This document shows, in pieces, positions 32,449 to 44,484 of a stretch of 64,000 bases of DNA (position 1 is its first letter; each line of letters opens with the position of its first letter). The position numbers and the translations under genes are program-made. The DNA comes from Thozetella sp. PMI_491. Its lineage: Eukaryota > Ascomycota > Sordariomycetes > Chaetosphaeriales > Chaetosphaeriaceae. The stretch covers positions 310,001 to 374,000 of the forward strand of contig MU270060.1 in the NCBI GenBank assembly GCA_021432635.1, read 5' to 3'. The notes beneath the pieces are model-generated. The model saw nothing but the letters and a program-made list of their open reading frames with translations. It made no database searches and was not told where the DNA came from.

Positions 32449-33388
32449 ATGGCAGGCCCGGCAATCTCCTCCCCCGAATGGTACCTCAAAGAGAAGGACA
32501 CCAGCAGCGATGTCGGCCGACTGACCATCTACCATCTTGGCTTCAAGCAGGCAGCAGAGGGCACCCTGATATTCGCACCACTAGATTTCTCTACCGCACC
32601 CCGGGCCGTGCTCGATGTAGGAACCGCTGACGGCCTATGGATAACTGACGTCCAATCCTCGCTCCCCGCTCCGCCTGAAGGCACACACACCTTCGTCGGC
32701 ACAGACCTTAATCCTTCCTTCTTCCCCGCCACCAGCCCGGCAAACACGACGTTTACGAAGCAAGATATCAAAGAGCCGCCACCGGCTTCCTGGTCGGAGT
32801 CTTTCGACCTCGTAAATATGCGTATGATTCTCATCGCGGCAGGCTCCGGCGCCGCGCAGCGCGCCGTTGTGAACGAGCATATCAAGCTTGTCAAGCCCGG
32901 TGGCTGGATCCAGATCGGAGATTGTGACCGGGTCTGCCCTACCTCCGAGGCGGAAAATCCGCACTACCACGACATGTTTGCATGCATCCGGGCCGTTTGT
33001 CAGGCCTCGGGCGCAGATCCGTTAGAGGCACCCAAGATGAAGGCATGGCTAGAAGAAGCAGGCCTTGAGGACGTCCAAGAGCGGAAGGCAATGCGGGCGG
33101 TGGGAAAAAGGAATGTAGATGAGGTTTTGGGAAAGAAAGGAATCGAGGCTGACTTGATCATTGCCCGTGGTTTCTCCTCGGCTGCAAAAGGTGACTGCGT
33201 ATCCTCCCTCCTTAATACCAAGAAGTAATTCATGAGGCAAGATGCTGACTTTCCTAGGCCTGGATCCATCTGTAAAGCCCCTGCCAGATGAGAGGCTAGA
33301 TGCACTGGAGGGAAACTTGGAGAAAGAACTGAACGAAACGGGGGCATTTTTCCCGATGCGCTTTATCTGGGGAAGGAAGCCACTGTAG
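32449..33388 (+). CDS. SAM-dependent methyltransferase (class I, small-molecule type)
   Basis: Exons 32449-33190 and 33258-33388 (67-nt intron with GCTGAC branch point) give 290 residues. Motif I is AVLDVGTADGLW (residues about 49-60); FVGTDLNPSFFP is motif-II-like and VKPGGWIQIGD (about 150) is the post-motif strand. The spliced C terminus GAFFPMRFIWGRKPL is the usual ending of fungal secondary-metabolism methyltransferases. It likely acts on a small molecule in the cytosol. It lies 0.9 kb downstream of the repeat-peptide gene on the same strand and converges on the multicopper oxidase, so a pathway link is possible but unproven. The unspliced frame would end early at 33228, with a Ser/Lys tail that does not fit the family. 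Confidence 0.85.
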
Positions 33389-33988
33389 AGATGCAACCAT
33401 GTCGAAAGAGTTATAATCATCAACATCTGCCATAGCATATCTAACTTAGGTACCCAACAAAGTTGAGCATCATTCAGTTGCAGTAATTAGTCAGTCAGCT
33501 AGAGGCTAGATTTTGTGGTCTTATACAACTCAAACATGAACATCGCCGAGACCATAGTACGGAACGTATTTAGACAGAATTAATGGGGAATCGGGTCACC
33601 TTGATTGTATGCTAAAAGAGATGTAATATGCAGATCGATCTACTATAATGAGCTACCTTAGTCAAGGCAGATGGTGCATGCACCACATGGCCGTCGGACA
33701 GAATTGATTATCGTTAACTTAATCGGACGAACATTGGCGAAAATGACAGTCCACACATGCTTCCAGCGTCAAGATGAGTTTACTGCCGCAGCTTCTTTTT
33801 TATCAGGGAGTCATCCATCTCTTTCTGCTTGGATCGTCGATGCTTTGTTTGAATTCTGCGTGCGCGCTGATCAAGACATCGGTTATGGCAAGTACAGATT
33901 CCAGCAGGCCCTTGATCCACTCTGCGGGATACTGGAAGAGAGCTTTCCCTTTGTCAAGCTGTGCGAGCAGTAAGACGGCAAGTCTTAC
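33389..33988. other. Convergent 3' region between methyltransferase and oxidase
   Basis: 600 bp between two gene ends. A 100-residue frame at 33671-33973 (plus strand) has no recognised similarity. Confidence 0.45.
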
Positions 33989-36009
33989 TTAAATCTGAAA
34001 CCGTCGGTAGCGAGGAATCGGCCCTGCCTGGGTAGCAGCCGCGCCTGCAGCAACCCGGTCCAGTGCCTCTTCTACCTGAGTGAGCTCGCTGTACGGCTGC
34101 TCTAGGGCAAGCTCCTGGACCTTCGCTGCAATGGCCGCGTCTGAGAAGATGCCGGTCCGCGCTTGGAAATCCGACAGCGCGTACGGCCTCGCGCGCCATC
34201 GCTGATCCATCGGGTCGCCGTAGTCCGTCGTCTCGTTATACCCAAGGTTGTCAAGCTGCGTGACATTGAAGGCGGCCATCATATCGTGGTCCTCGTGGAT
34301 CAAGTTGTGGCAGTGGAACATGTAAACACCGTTCCAGGGGGCATAATGGGCCTCAACAAGGACCGTTTCGTGGCGCGCGAGCCACACGACATCCTTGAGC
34401 CCCGCGGATTCGTACGGGAGAACATCGCGGTTGGCCTCGGAGCCCGAGCGTCCAATTACGCGGAAGTCGACCAGGTGCACGTGGATAGGATGTGTCCAGC
34501 CCCCAGACTCATTTTCCAACTCCCAAATCTCCACAGAGCCACGAGGCACCTTTGCAAGGACCCGGTTGGCGGCATCCTCGAAACCTACGCCGTTGATGCG
34601 CCATTCGCCGTTGGTGCGATGGAAGCGGAAGTGGTGATCAATAGCAGTGGAATTAGACGTCGGGAAGGGCACCGTTCGGAGGCTGTCCGGCACGGTGGAA
34701 GGATCCTCCACAAGATCCTCGCCAACAATGAAGCGCATAACTTTGTCTGTGTTCTCGAAATCGTCGTCGACACCGGCACCGTTGACCTTGGGGAAGTTGC
34801 GCATCTCGATGGCCTGGCCGGCGAAGGGAGTAAAGTCGAATACGATCTCATAGCGCTCTGCTACAGCGATAAACATATCAGCCGTCTCAACAGGTCGCTT
34901 TAGAAGGCCAGTGTCCGAAGCGATGACATTGAACGGTAGCCGCGTGTTCAAATCGGACGACTTGACGAAATAGAGAGCAAAGTTTCGCGAAATAGCGGCA
35001 TTGAGGAAACGGAAGCGATATTTGCGCGGCTGCACGTTGAAAAACGCTAGACTAGTTGTCAACATCAACTATAGCGCATGCTTGCGTTATCTGTGGATAA
35101 GACCAGAGTATACTTACGCCAAGGTTGCCCATTTACATGGATGACATCACCCCAGGTGCTTGTGCGTTCATTCACAACCGTCTGAAGGCTACCATCTGCA
35201 TTGTAAAATTTGGAGGAGAGGACTAGAGGTATGTCAAACTCTCCGTAACCCGAAGGGAGACCCAGGGAGTCTTCTTCGGGATCGGTAATAATGTATGCTC
35301 CGGCCTGGCCAAAGTAGGCATTCTCCGCGGTCTGCAGGCCCCGTCAGAATTGTATAGAATCAAAGGCGCAACCTTTCTGGGCACTTACCTTTCCCAGGGC
35401 GTGGTCATGGTACCAGAGCATACGTGCTGACTGGAAATTAGGATAATAGTAGTCCTTGTATTCTCCTGGGAAAGTGACGTCCTCAGCCCAACCATCAAAT
35501 GGGGCACGAGACGGGGAACCGTGGAGGTGGACCGAGTTTTCCTGGTTGGCATTATTGACAAAGCGGACCACAGCCTCAGTGCCTCGAGGCACAACGATGG
35601 ATGGACCGGGTGAGATGCCATCGTACCCAACCATCGAAGTTGGGCCAAGGTTGGGATACACTTGCTGGCGGAATGCTTTGATCTCTGTTTCGTAATACCA
35701 GATCTCCTTGCCAGTGATGGGATTGGTAAATACACTAGACTCATCAGTTATCTATGGTCTTTCGACAGGAAAGTGTTAATACCTCTTGGGCTCTTTCTTT
35801 GGGGGGATGGGGAGAGCCACGTGAAAAATCAGAGGAAAGTCAGGGCTGCCTCCTGACTTTGCTGCCGGGGCATTGACCGGCGGGACATCCTCGACGATTT
35901 GACTCAAAGCTAGTTCTTCCTCAGGAGGAATAGCTTCAGTAAATTGCCCCTGGACGTAAACAGCCGACAGAAGAGAAAAGAGTACAGCAAGGGAGCGAAG
36001 AGGTGCCAT
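33989..36009 (-). CDS. Secreted bilirubin-oxidase-like multicopper oxidase (copy 1)
   Basis: Oxidises phenolic or tetrapyrrole substrates with O2 reduced to water at a T1 plus T2/T3 copper centre. Exons 36009-35783, 35734-35389, 35331-35118 and 35046-33989 (introns 48, 57 and 71 nt) give 614 residues. Signal peptide: residues 1-21 (MAPLRSLAVLFSLLSAVYVQG). Copper motifs in order: SVHLHGSP, MLWYHDHALG, HPIHVHLVDF and MFHCHNLIHEDHDMM, a complete set of ten His and one Cys; the residue after the last HED cluster is Met, consistent with a Met-ligated T1 site. The GQPWPFF and QPRKYRFRFLNAAISR motifs are typical of the BOD/CotA group. The frame is clean. A paralogue lies 13 kb to the right. The physiological substrate is unknown. 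Confidence 0.92.
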
Positions 36010-39000
36010 GTTGTACTGGACTTGATAGAGGAAACAGAAAAGCTGGGCTGGCCAGAGGGAACTGGGCAAGGAATGACAACTGGTAGACTCGGGTGGGTTA
36101 TTGGATTCTGTCCACCATGTAGCCTCATTAAGTGCTTTAAATAAAGCTCTAGACGTTCTGACGCCGGCCCCTTTATAGATGAAAGGTTTGCGTGATGCCT
36201 TTGACTACTTCAATATCCATCGGCTGCCGCGGCGTCTACATTGAAGATTCTAAGGCCTCCAGCTGCCATCGCGGTACCATCATCGCCGACCCTGAGCTGA
36301 CTCGGAGTTCATCATCCCGAGGATTGTAACATCTAATGATTTATCAGCACCTGTAAGCATCTCGGAATACATACGAACCTCTGCGGGAGCCTCGTCTCGT
36401 GAACAAGTCGATGTAGGTTTGTCGTTCATGTGCAAGGGGCCATGAGGAACTATCCCGAAATTGGGATACCTTCCGTAGCTGCATCGGAGTGACAGGGAAC
36501 CATGGATGTTCTCTAAAGCATCACGAGCCTTGGTTTCTAGATTTAGTAGTATTGCTCTGCTGTTGCGCCGTAGTCGGACGCAAGAGCCTCGGCCTTCAAT
36601 GGCAACAATTGACGATGTTGCAGCGACTAGCGTGGGAGGGAGGTGTGAAGATTGAGATCCCACAGACTAGTCACATCAGGCCCAAGAGCGGAAGAAGGTT
36701 CGGCAAGACTTGCACATTACTACTCTACTCTAGGCATAGCTAGGGTTCAGGGAGGTGTCGGTCAGATAAGAAAGGCCAAAGTCATCGAGCGCGATTATGC
36801 AACGGCCGTGAGTGCGCCGGAAGCTAGAGCGGTCCAAAACACTCCCCGCTCCGGGCCGCTCTAGAGGTAACGGTAAACTTGATATTTTAGCAGTTGATAT
36901 TTTACCAAGGGATACCGATACGACTGTAGGAACACGCCGTCTTGAGGGCGTGTATCAGAGGCGAGAGCCCGAGAGCAGCTAAAGCATAATACCAGTATTA
37001 TAGAGGAGTGTACCGTTGACACCCCCCAAGCAAGACGCAAGACGCAAGACAAGCAAACCAAGGCACGATTTGCCAAGACGAACTATTTTTTATCCTTGGA
37101 TACTAAACTACAGGGCCCAGTGACTAATGAGGAGAGGAGGGTGTCGGCGACAGCAGAGTAATACCTCAGGTAGGTCCTCGGTCCAAGCCTCGCCCTGCAT
37201 CTTGCTTCCGCTGCCTCATTATCACGACAAAAATTAAAATGAGAACGCGTCAAGTGAGGTCTGTGCAAAAAAAGGGGAAAGAAGCCAAGAGTTGATGTTG
37301 CAATGATAAAAATAGCGTGTGCAGCGAAGCAACGGCGTTTTCCATTAGATACTTGCCAGAGGTAGTCACGGACTGGATAAATAGCCCAGGGAGCGTGAAG
37401 GGATCATGTGCACCCCCAAATGTCGCCTTCCATTCCCGTTTAGTTTCTGCCCGGGATGGACACTGCGCCGCTCCCGAGCCCAGATAAACGGGCTCAGTGC
37501 AATGGCGCATTATCCAAACAAGATGTTGCGAGGGGACCATAAGCACGTACAAGAGTAGCGAAATCCCATACACTATGCCAAGACACACTTCAAAGCAATA
37601 GTTTGGCTCTGATAGGGTAGGTAGCTCAGTAGGGGTGCTCCACGCCTGGTTCGAATGGGAACGAAGATGTGTGTGCCACCCCCGGCGGTTGCTTACACCC
37701 GACAGACCCTTTCTTACCTCTTGTATTGGACTGAAGAGATACGAGGAGGCCGCAGAGGCGCGACTAGGGGCGTTTAGGTGTCCTATGCGTAATATCTGCA
37801 AGGACGCTGCAGCTCGCAAGTGGAGAGGGGCTGCCGTGCGCCACCGCAGGGGAAGGACCCAGTCGGCTCTCCGCTTCCGGTGTATCGGCAGCCATGAACA
37901 TTTCACCTTCCTTGTGCTGCTGCTGGAACCTAATTCCAAAGGAGCATTAAATGCCGATCGGGTTGCAAGCATGCGGGCAAGCTGCGCCAAGTCAATAGAT
38001 GTTTGGGCGGCCGAAAATCGCACGTGGGTCCTGCATCCTCACCTCCGCGCTTCGGTGCATCGATGTGGTTCCCGTGCATGCGTGCCGGGCGGGTCTATCC
38101 TACCTTGCGCCGACCCTCTTGGACAGACTATTCTGCCCGGCCCGCTTGGCATTAGCACTCTCGGCCGACCCATGGGGACGGGGGCTGGGACAGGCGGCGG
38201 CTCGCAACCGGACCGCCGTTACATCGCGGCACCCGGGGCGCCCCTTGGCACGGGTCCGGGGAGGTACCAGGGTGCTGACCAGGTCTTGGTATATCTCGAC
38301 GTGCCAAGAAGCTGGATGTCACATGCTCCGCACGCAACTGGACGTTCTGGGCTATTGTGGATGGAGACGGGTCTTTAAATTTTCTAGTCTGAAAATACTG
38401 ACGGCCAGTCTGTGGCGTGCCACCAGCACGCGGCACACATCGGTCTATCGGCTAACGCGGGAGATGCATCCAACGCCACCTGACTCGCCCTGGAGGCATG
38501 TCCTATTCGTATGGGGAAAAGGCTCCGGCTGCGTCTTGAAAGAATATCGCTCATCCATCAGAGTAACACAGCTTCATCTTGGCTTCTTTTAACAGAGACG
38601 GATGCGTTCCGGCTATCCACCTTTTCGCCCTCGCGACGGCCGGCCGCGTCGCCGAAGTAACCTCCCGAGGCTGCGCCTTGAATCACGCGGGGCAGCAACT
38701 CCCGGGGAATGCTTCCTGAACGAGAAAAGGCCATATTCTGTGGAGGGACGCGAAGACATGAATCAATAACTCACAGGTCGGGGTAGATCCAGGGGCCACT
38801 CGAGAGGGGGAGGATGTCACGGCGTCGACAATGATCGCGGGGCAGCGGAGAGCGGTCACATTCTTTGCTCCGACTCGGAGCGCGTTGGCCAGAGCTCAAA
38901 TATCCTCCTAGATTGCAAGAGTTCAGCAAGCCTAGGGTTCTTCTATAAGAGAGGCGCTGCGATGCTCCCCGATCCGCTATAGAGCCCAACCCATCACTCT

Positions 39001-39074
39001 CGCCCTGGTGACGGCACCTAATCTCCCATTCTCCCATTTCAGTCACGCCCCCGGGACTTCCCCTTTCGATTGCT
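36010..39074. other. Gene-poor 3.1-kb region
   Basis: Holds promoters at both ends. A minus-strand 127-residue frame (36663-36280) and overlapping frames on both strands at 37250-38380 are open but lack recognised domains and splice support; the latter is GC-rich, so long frames by chance are expected. TAGCTCAGTAG at 37620 followed by GGTTCGAAT at 37649 mimics tRNA A and B boxes but is too closely spaced for a tRNA. Confidence 0.45.
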
Positions 39075-41348
39075 ATGGGTCCAGCCCTCACCTTCCTAGC
39101 CCCTCTTGCCCTGGGCCTCAGCCTGATCTCGTCGGCTGCTGGTCAGGATGCACCTCTCTTCGTTCAGGGTGCTCTTGACGGTACCTCGGTCAATGACTAC
39201 AGCTATAACAGTGGAGGATTCATCCAGCTCGCCGGCTTCAATATCACCGTCCCCAAGAACATGTTGGTTCAGATGCCCAACGCCTTCGTGCCCTGGAAGA
39301 ACTTCTCCGAGGACTCCAGCTCCATGATCGGGTACGAGACAAATGTAAGTTAGCGCGTTGTTACCTTTCGTTTGGCAGTGCATCGCAGTGCGGAATACCC
39401 GAGTTCGATGCTTCAGTTCCGTCAGTCATCAGCCCTATCGGAGTGCCTCGTCTATGCTTTGCAATTTTGGATTTTGGGAGCGAAACTTTCCAGTGCGAAT
39501 CAATCAGTCCGATACAGTTTGGTGCGATATTTCCTCGAGACCGGTTTCCATCAGCAGTGCGTTGAATTTGTTGATATGGGACACAATAAGGAAGCAAGAG
39601 GTGGAAAACTCGACAAATTCTTGGTGCGATACACTCGTCGTTCAATTGAGTGTTGTTGTGTGGAAGTTCCCAGTGCGATAAACCCAAGTGCGATAAACCC
39701 AAGTGCGATACACTCGAGTGTGATACACTCGAGTGTGATACACTCGAGTGTGATACCCGGAAGAGCGATATACCCCAGTGCGATACCCCAGAGTGTGATA
39801 TGGACCGATTCGAGACATATGAATGCGATATTTCCAGTGCGACTGCCGCCAGTGCGAGTTGGATCGATGTGCCTACGGAGAGCAAAGTTGCGTGGGAGGA
39901 TGTGGCAGAGGATGGAAGCAGAGGACGATGTCCATTGTTACGCACAACAAAGTCTCACGCCGCATATTCTCGTCTAGGTCATCGGAAATTTCATCAACGG
40001 CGTTCCAATCGCTGCCCAGATCTTCACCTTCGAGTTATTTGAGGGACTTGCCAGTGGCTTCATCGAGTCCATCGAACCCGAGAATGGCACCATGAAGATT
40101 GCTCAAGGCCCCATCTTGCGAATCAACGACCCTAACGCAGTCTTCTCGGTTGGGTACTCCGAGGCGCCTTTCTTCACAGCCGACGACCAGAGCCCAAGCA
40201 TTACCTCGTTCTCAGGATTTCCAATGTGCATCCCCCGCAACGCCTCGGACCCCCTTTGCCCGGCCTCGAATCGGCCCTTCAGAGGCTCCGGCACATTGTA
40301 CGAAGTCCTGTTGTGTACACATTACAAGCTTGAAGCCTAGCTAACTTGCGTTGCTCCTTTTCAGTGCCGCCCCAGACCCTTTGAGCATGGCACCGTTCCT
40401 TCCAGGTGATTTTATCACCTGGCAGGGCATCCGTCGCGGAGCGGAGGTGATCGCGTTCAACATCGTAGCGCAGAACGTCCAAATCACCACCCTACAGACT
40501 CTGGCATACGCTCGCATTGAAGTCGCGCTGATTGGTGTCGATAACTTCAATGGAAACACAGAAATCGCCGAGTCCCGGGTAAGCCCGCTATGCTTCCGGC
40601 GTGGTTTCGTTCATCTAACTCGCTCGTTTCTTAGATTCGGGGTTTCGTGTCCAACCGCGCTGCCACTGTAGCCATCTATGCAATTGATATAGACCCTTGC
40701 ACCGGCGAAACAAAGGACCGCATCGTAGCAGCGGTTGGCCTGCGTGGTGGCGAACGTAACGAGTTCCGCTACGAGACTGACATCTTGCGAGGCTACGCCA
40801 GGGAATATAGGGTCGTCACCGAAATTGATGGGATCCCACGGACACGTACCACCAAGAACGGTCTCCTCGCGGGTACCTACTCTTCACCAGTGAATCCGTG
40901 GATTCACGCTGAGCAGCTGATCCCCGGCACCCCGCCCCCGCCCAATGACTTCAGTCAAATGCCATGGCTCACCGAGGGTGTCGGTGTCGACGAGAACGGC
41001 AACCTCTGGGGACCACTGGATCCCTTCCCCCAGACAGGCATCTTGGTTGACCCGCCCGTGTGCGCCAATGTTTCTGCGGCGAGCTTCAGGGGCGGCAGGG
41101 TCAACACCGACTGGGCTCCTTCCTGTAAGTCCTACCCTCTGCTATTCGCCTCTGTCATTACCCCCAAAAGACGTTCCTCATATTTTCGTATGAGCACTAT
41201 CTAATACGGCCTCTAAGCTGTTTCACTCAATGGAACATTGCCTTCCAATACCACTATCGCGGCTGGTGCAGACGCAGTGCAAGTGAACCCTAAAATGCGT
41301 TGGCGGACTAGGGGTCGAATTGAGGCATTCACTGGACCACTCAACTAA
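39075..41348 (+). CDS. Secreted protein of unknown function, five exons
   Basis: Exons 39075-39344, 39978-40297, 40365-40578, 40635-41124 and 41218-41348 give 474 residues; introns are 633, 67, 56 and 93 nt. Signal peptide: residues 1-23 (MGPALTFLAPLALGLSLISS...G). The mature part begins with FVQGALDGTSVNDYSYNSGG and contains PKNMLVQMPNAFVPWKNF, VIGNFINGVPIAAQIFTFEL after the first splice, IEPENGTMKIAQGPILRIND, and later PGTPPPPNDFSQMPWLTEG. Sequons such as NFS, NGT, NVS and NTT suggest glycosylation. The pattern resembles a conserved family of extracellular fungal proteins without assigned activity; I do not recognise a catalytic motif. All five exons join in frame with good splice sites, so the model is strong although the function is unknown. 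Intron 1 is about ten times the usual length here. Confidence 0.8.
39672..39800. repeat. 15-bp minisatellite (about 8.6 units) inside an intron
   Basis: Units start at 39672 and every 15 bases to 39792, consensus AGTGYGATAMACYCN. The three central units contain the 12-base palindrome ACACTCGAGTGT, and each unit carries a GATA core. Looser copies of AGTGCGATA recur elsewhere between about 39390 and 39850, so most of the 633-nt intron seems built from this motif. Confidence 0.93.
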
Positions 41349-42364
41349 GACGACTCTAGCTTAGCTCCCAAAGGTATTATACAGCTTGTAGACACCTCAT
41401 TTTACTGACCGCAGGCATGGTGGTGGGATAGGCCTCGACAGGTTCATGCAAGCAAGATGTAAGGTGGTTACTTCGAGGCAGCATCTGCCAATGGAAGCTC
41501 CAATTTGATGAAAGGACGGCAGTCGATTGATAGAACTTCTCATGGTCAGAGTTTGCTCATAGCAGCATGGCCTCCGCTATTTCCAATAGCTTTTACAGAT
41601 CTAAGAATATTTTCTTCGCACTGTAAAACTATCATTATTGTAGGCCAAGATACGAAAGGACCCTTGACACTAAGCTATCATGGCACATGCCCGCTTTTAT
41701 GGCCTCCCGTCGGCCTTCTTCACCTCTATATTGACCGTCATGTGTTCCCGAGGTCAAGTCAGTGGGGACGGCAGCGCGAGACCAGGCCGGCCTGGGTAAT
41801 CATGGTCATTTAACCCCAGATCTTCGCCGTATTTGACTTCGGACGGAACGGCAAGCACTAATTAGATCTCGCAGAAGGGTTACGCGAATGCGGGGTATAA
41901 AGATGACAGTCGGCGTTGCGCTGATGCCGTGTACAATCTTGGTGTACAATGATGCCAGAGTGACCACTGGCTAATTCAATGCTTGTTCCGTGGATTCTCG
42001 CCTGCGCCGGCTGTACCTACTAATTGGTGTGTGCCACAGCAGTAATCTACAGCATGTAGGTGGCCAAAGATCCCATGCATGCCTAACACTGAAACCGGCA
42101 GAGCATTCGCAGAAGAATTTTGCTTTGAGAAGTGAACGGTTGGCTCTAGTAATGAACCATGCGCGTTTACCGAACCGACGAGCGGCCAGCTTTCTAGATC
42201 CACGGGGAGCTCTGAGTGCTTTTTTAGTCCTCTTACCACCTAAGTGGTTGCTCACGGACAAAATAGCGGTCCAAGAAACCGGCCCTGAGTGCATTCACTT
42301 ATGACGTTGCCTGATACATCCGCGACTTGCCTCCACGCTACTGCCTCTGTCACGGACAGCAACC
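41349..42364. other. Intergenic region
   Basis: About 1 kb. No gene, RNA or repeat recognised; frames at 41505-41813 and 41971-42304 have no similarity that I can name. Its right end is the sugar-transporter promoter. Confidence 0.45.
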
Positions 42365-44128
42365 ATGGGGTACAGTGAGCCGCGCAACACGCCATTGAAG
42401 GCTAACTGGAAATGTATCCTCATGTGCGTTATCATGAGTACCTCGTATTTCCAGTACAGCTTCGACGCAAATATGATCAGCGGCTTCCAGGCCATGACCG
42501 GCTTTCTAAAGGTGTTCGGCTACCAAGATCCGCGCAGCGCGACAGGATGGAATATCGACGTTCAATCGCAACAGCTGATCACGTCCTGCCTCAACATCGG
42601 CATCATCGTCAGCACACTTCTCGTGGTTCCCCTCGAGAAGTTCCACGGGCGGAGAGTTGGCATCTGGGCCGCTAGTCTCATCACTTTTATCGGCGCCGCC
42701 ATCCAGATCGCTGCGACGAATATTGCGGCGATTTGCGTTGGGAGGGTTTTCATGGGAATTGCCAACGGCTTCTACCTAACCTTCGCGAATGTCTACATTG
42801 TCGAGATCACTCCTCCTCACCTAAGAGTGACGCTTGGATCTCTATTTGGGCCGTGGATCCAAGTTGGTGGGCTGGTGGCGACCGTGGCGGACAATTTCTC
42901 GAAGAACGACCTATCAAAGCTCTCCTACCAAATCCCCTTGGCCTGCCTATACCCGATTCCGGCCATATTGAGTGTGCTAATCATATTTCTCCCTGAGTCC
43001 ACACGATGGCTCTTGTCCCACGGACATTCTCGCCAGGCGGAGGAGGCGCTCAAAAGGCTGCGGGGGGACTCGCTAAATCCAGAGCTACTAAGGGAGGAGT
43101 ATATTGAGATGGAAAAAGGAATCGAGGAAGAAAAGCGACTAAGCACATCGAGGTCCTTCTTGGATATTTTCCAGGGAACGGACTTTCGACGGACAGTTAT
43201 CTGTGTAGCTGTCATTGTCTCGCACGCATCTTCCGGCATCACCTTGTTTCTGGCCTATGGGGTAAGCCTCCCCAAAGCCCATTATCTCCCTTTCCTGGAG
43301 GCGCTAACGGACGATAAAAGACGTACTTCTATCAGGTAGCTGGGATCCAAGATGCCTTCATCATGGGCATATATAACTCCCTCACAGGATTAATAGCAGC
43401 GCTTGTCGGGATGTACCTCATGCTCAAGCATCTTGGGCGCCGGTCTATGATGCTTATCGGCACAGGCATGGCTGCGCTCTCCATGCTCGCTGTTGGCATT
43501 GCGAACAGTGTTGCGCCGCACACAAAAGCGGCGGGCAACACATTCGTCGCCTTCATTGTTATTTATGCCTTCTTCTATGGCTGCTTTTCGGCTCCTATGA
43601 GCTGGCCCCTCGCGGCCGAAGTGGTCAGCTCCAAAAATCGAGGTGCCACGTTTGCATTGGCCATTGGGATAAATTACTTTTTCGCCTGTAAGTGTTGCCC
43701 AAAGCAAAACAAGTGCTGTACTAATGGCGGCTTACAATTCCTTCAGGGCTCGTCTCCTTCTGCTCACCCTACTTTATCAATCCGTCTCAATTAAACTGGG
43801 GAGCGAGGTATTGCTATATTTGGGCAGCAGCAAACATAGCGACTTTTAGTGAGTTTACTACGTCTTTGTAGCATCCGCTATTTAGGCAGGAGTTTTATGA
43901 ATTGGACATACTAACTCGGTTCTAGTATTTTTCTTCTTTTTCCTACCAGAGGTGAAGGGTCGCACGCTAGAGGAAATTGACGAACTTTTCCAAAACAAGG
44001 TGTCAACCTTCGACTTTCCTAAGTATGAGTGCATATCAGGGCAGAGAGCCCGTGAGCTTGCCTCGGGTGTTGCGGTGGACACTCTCAAGTCCGATGATGA
44101 GACGAGGCGAGGCGAGAAGCCAAATTAA
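42365..44128 (+). CDS. MFS sugar transporter
   Basis: Proton-coupled sugar porter of the plasma membrane. Exons 42365-43261, 43321-43687, 43747-43848 and 43926-44128 (introns 59, 59 and 77 nt) give 522 residues, standard length. Signatures: PLEKFHGRRVGIW (loop 2-3 motif, residues about 92-104), GRVFMGIANGF, YIVEITPPHLR (the PESPR-preceding motif), FLPESTRWLLSHG near 211, the large cytosolic loop with EEALKRLRGD, GRRSMMLIGTGM in the second half, and FFLPEVKGRTLEEIDELF as the closing motif. Twelve helices can be counted. The third exon is small (102 nt) but restores LVSFCSPYFINPSQLNWG exactly where relatives have it. The specific sugar cannot be inferred. The neighbours do not suggest a substrate. 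Confidence 0.9.
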
Positions 44129-44484
44129 ACCTTGGCATTTAGTCACGGAGCATGTCACATTGGATCAGGCGGAGGAAAGATTTTTTTAAATCCCGGGATG
44201 ATTTATTTTGAAAAAGCCTAACTATCCGAATGCAATGCAACCCATATATCCTATAATGCAACCGTGACAAAATGAGACCTGAAAAAGCTCAGAGCACCGG
44301 TCTGACCCGTATGCCCATGACTGGCACCCTTTTCTATACCATTCTAGCCCGTTCTTTCCTTACCAGCTCACAAGATCGTACATCCTAACCAAGTAGCCGC
44401 TGGAGTTGGGTGTAGAATAGACCCGCGCCATGGCCCCGCCGGAGCCGCGAGAGGGGCAGCGGGGCCATCTTCCCGTCAGGAGAT
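44129..44484. other. Convergent 3' region
   Basis: 356 bp between the transporter and the PAN-like gene ends; contains A/T-rich 3'-UTR-like sequence and nothing else recognised. Confidence 0.45.

Noticed and set aside
36280-36663. 127-codon minus-strand frame
   Set aside because: No domain recognised, no splice partners, and no flanking evidence of a gene.
37615-37665. tRNA-like A box (TAGCTCAGTAG) and B box (GGTTCGAAT)
   Set aside because: The boxes are only about 30 bases apart; there is no room for an anticodon arm, and no acceptor stem pairs.
37250-38380. Long overlapping open frames on both strands (up to 257 codons)
   Set aside because: GC-rich sequence, no domain, no conserved motif, no splice support; frames on both strands are mutually exclusive.
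39650-40042. Cys-rich frame with CDTLECDTLECD repeats resembling a metallothionein
   Set aside because: It is the 15-bp intronic minisatellite read in frame; the flanking exons join cleanly across it.
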